This document shows, piece after piece, positions 14,323 through 14,327 of a stretch of 14,327 nucleotides of DNA (within the stretch, counting starts at the first letter, position 1; every line of letters begins with the position of its first letter). Origin of the DNA: Bacteroidales bacterium (GTDB taxonomy: Bacteria; Bacteroidota; Bacteroidia; Bacteroidales; UBA7960); assembly GCA_007122505.1 (NCBI GenBank), contig SKTQ01000016.1, positions 1 through 14,327 on the forward strand, in the 5' to 3' direction. Position numbers and translations under genes: made by a program. The notes under the pieces were generated by a model. The model ran no database searches and was not told the DNA's origin. It saw nothing but the letters and a program-made list of their open reading frames with translations.

Positions 14323-14327
14323 ACAAT

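Noticed and set aside
1..14327. Search for CRISPR arrays, insertion sequences, tRNA/rRNA genes, phage or defence modules
   Set aside because: No regularly spaced repeats, terminal inverted repeats, transposase or integrase motifs, cloverleaf-like tRNA sequence or defence-type proteins were seen by eye. All supported genes are housekeeping or envelope functions.

Overview
The window looks like chromosomal DNA of a member of the Bacteroidota (probably class Bacteroidia; I cannot name a genus). Three things point there. Several genes are preceded by the Bacteroidota sigma-factor promoter signature (TTTG, 19-20 bp, TAnnTTTG), including two full matches. Shine-Dalgarno sequences are mostly absent. 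The linkage of a DUF4271 membrane protein, hemD, rnpA, yidD and an S41 protease is, as I recall, typical of that phylum. The pta-ackA pair suggests a metabolism that can excrete or use acetate.

Left part (1-5900). Cysteinyl-tRNA synthetase (cysS) and a patatin-like lipid hydrolase lie on the minus strand, each with its own promoter-like site. A divergent intergenic region with promoter elements on both strands separates them from a small, Met-rich exported protein of unknown function on the plus strand. A strong hairpin terminator follows. Next, on the minus strand, is a radical SAM protein of the PflX/pyruvate-formate-lyase-activase type with an apparent twin-arginine signal. A plus-strand dihydroorotate-dehydrogenase-like flavoprotein ends at a perfect 16-bp hairpin that can terminate transcription from both sides.

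Middle (5900-8280). A minus-strand pta-ackA operon (phosphotransacetylase, acetate kinase) is driven by a promoter that matches the Bacteroidota consensus fully. The stretch between pta and the next gene (8197-8569) holds that promoter, three copies of a 9-base ATTGATCAT repeat and a -7 element for the next operon, but no gene I can support.

Right part (8570-14251). Six plus-strand genes are packed with gaps of 44 bp or less: DUF4271 membrane protein, hemD (TTG start with a strong Shine-Dalgarno), rnpA, yidD, an S41 C-terminal processing protease, and a Wzy/O-antigen-ligase-like membrane protein whose start codon overlaps the protease stop. They probably form one operon joining tetrapyrrole synthesis, RNase P and cell-envelope functions. 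A -7 element at the extreme right edge suggests another gene begins just outside.

Most of the window is ordinary housekeeping DNA. I see no mobile element, CRISPR array, tRNA, rRNA or defence system. The observations most worth a second look are the apparently exported radical SAM protein, the DHOD-like protein that seems to lack the usual catalytic Cys/Ser, and the relocation of rnpA-yidD into a heme/envelope operon.
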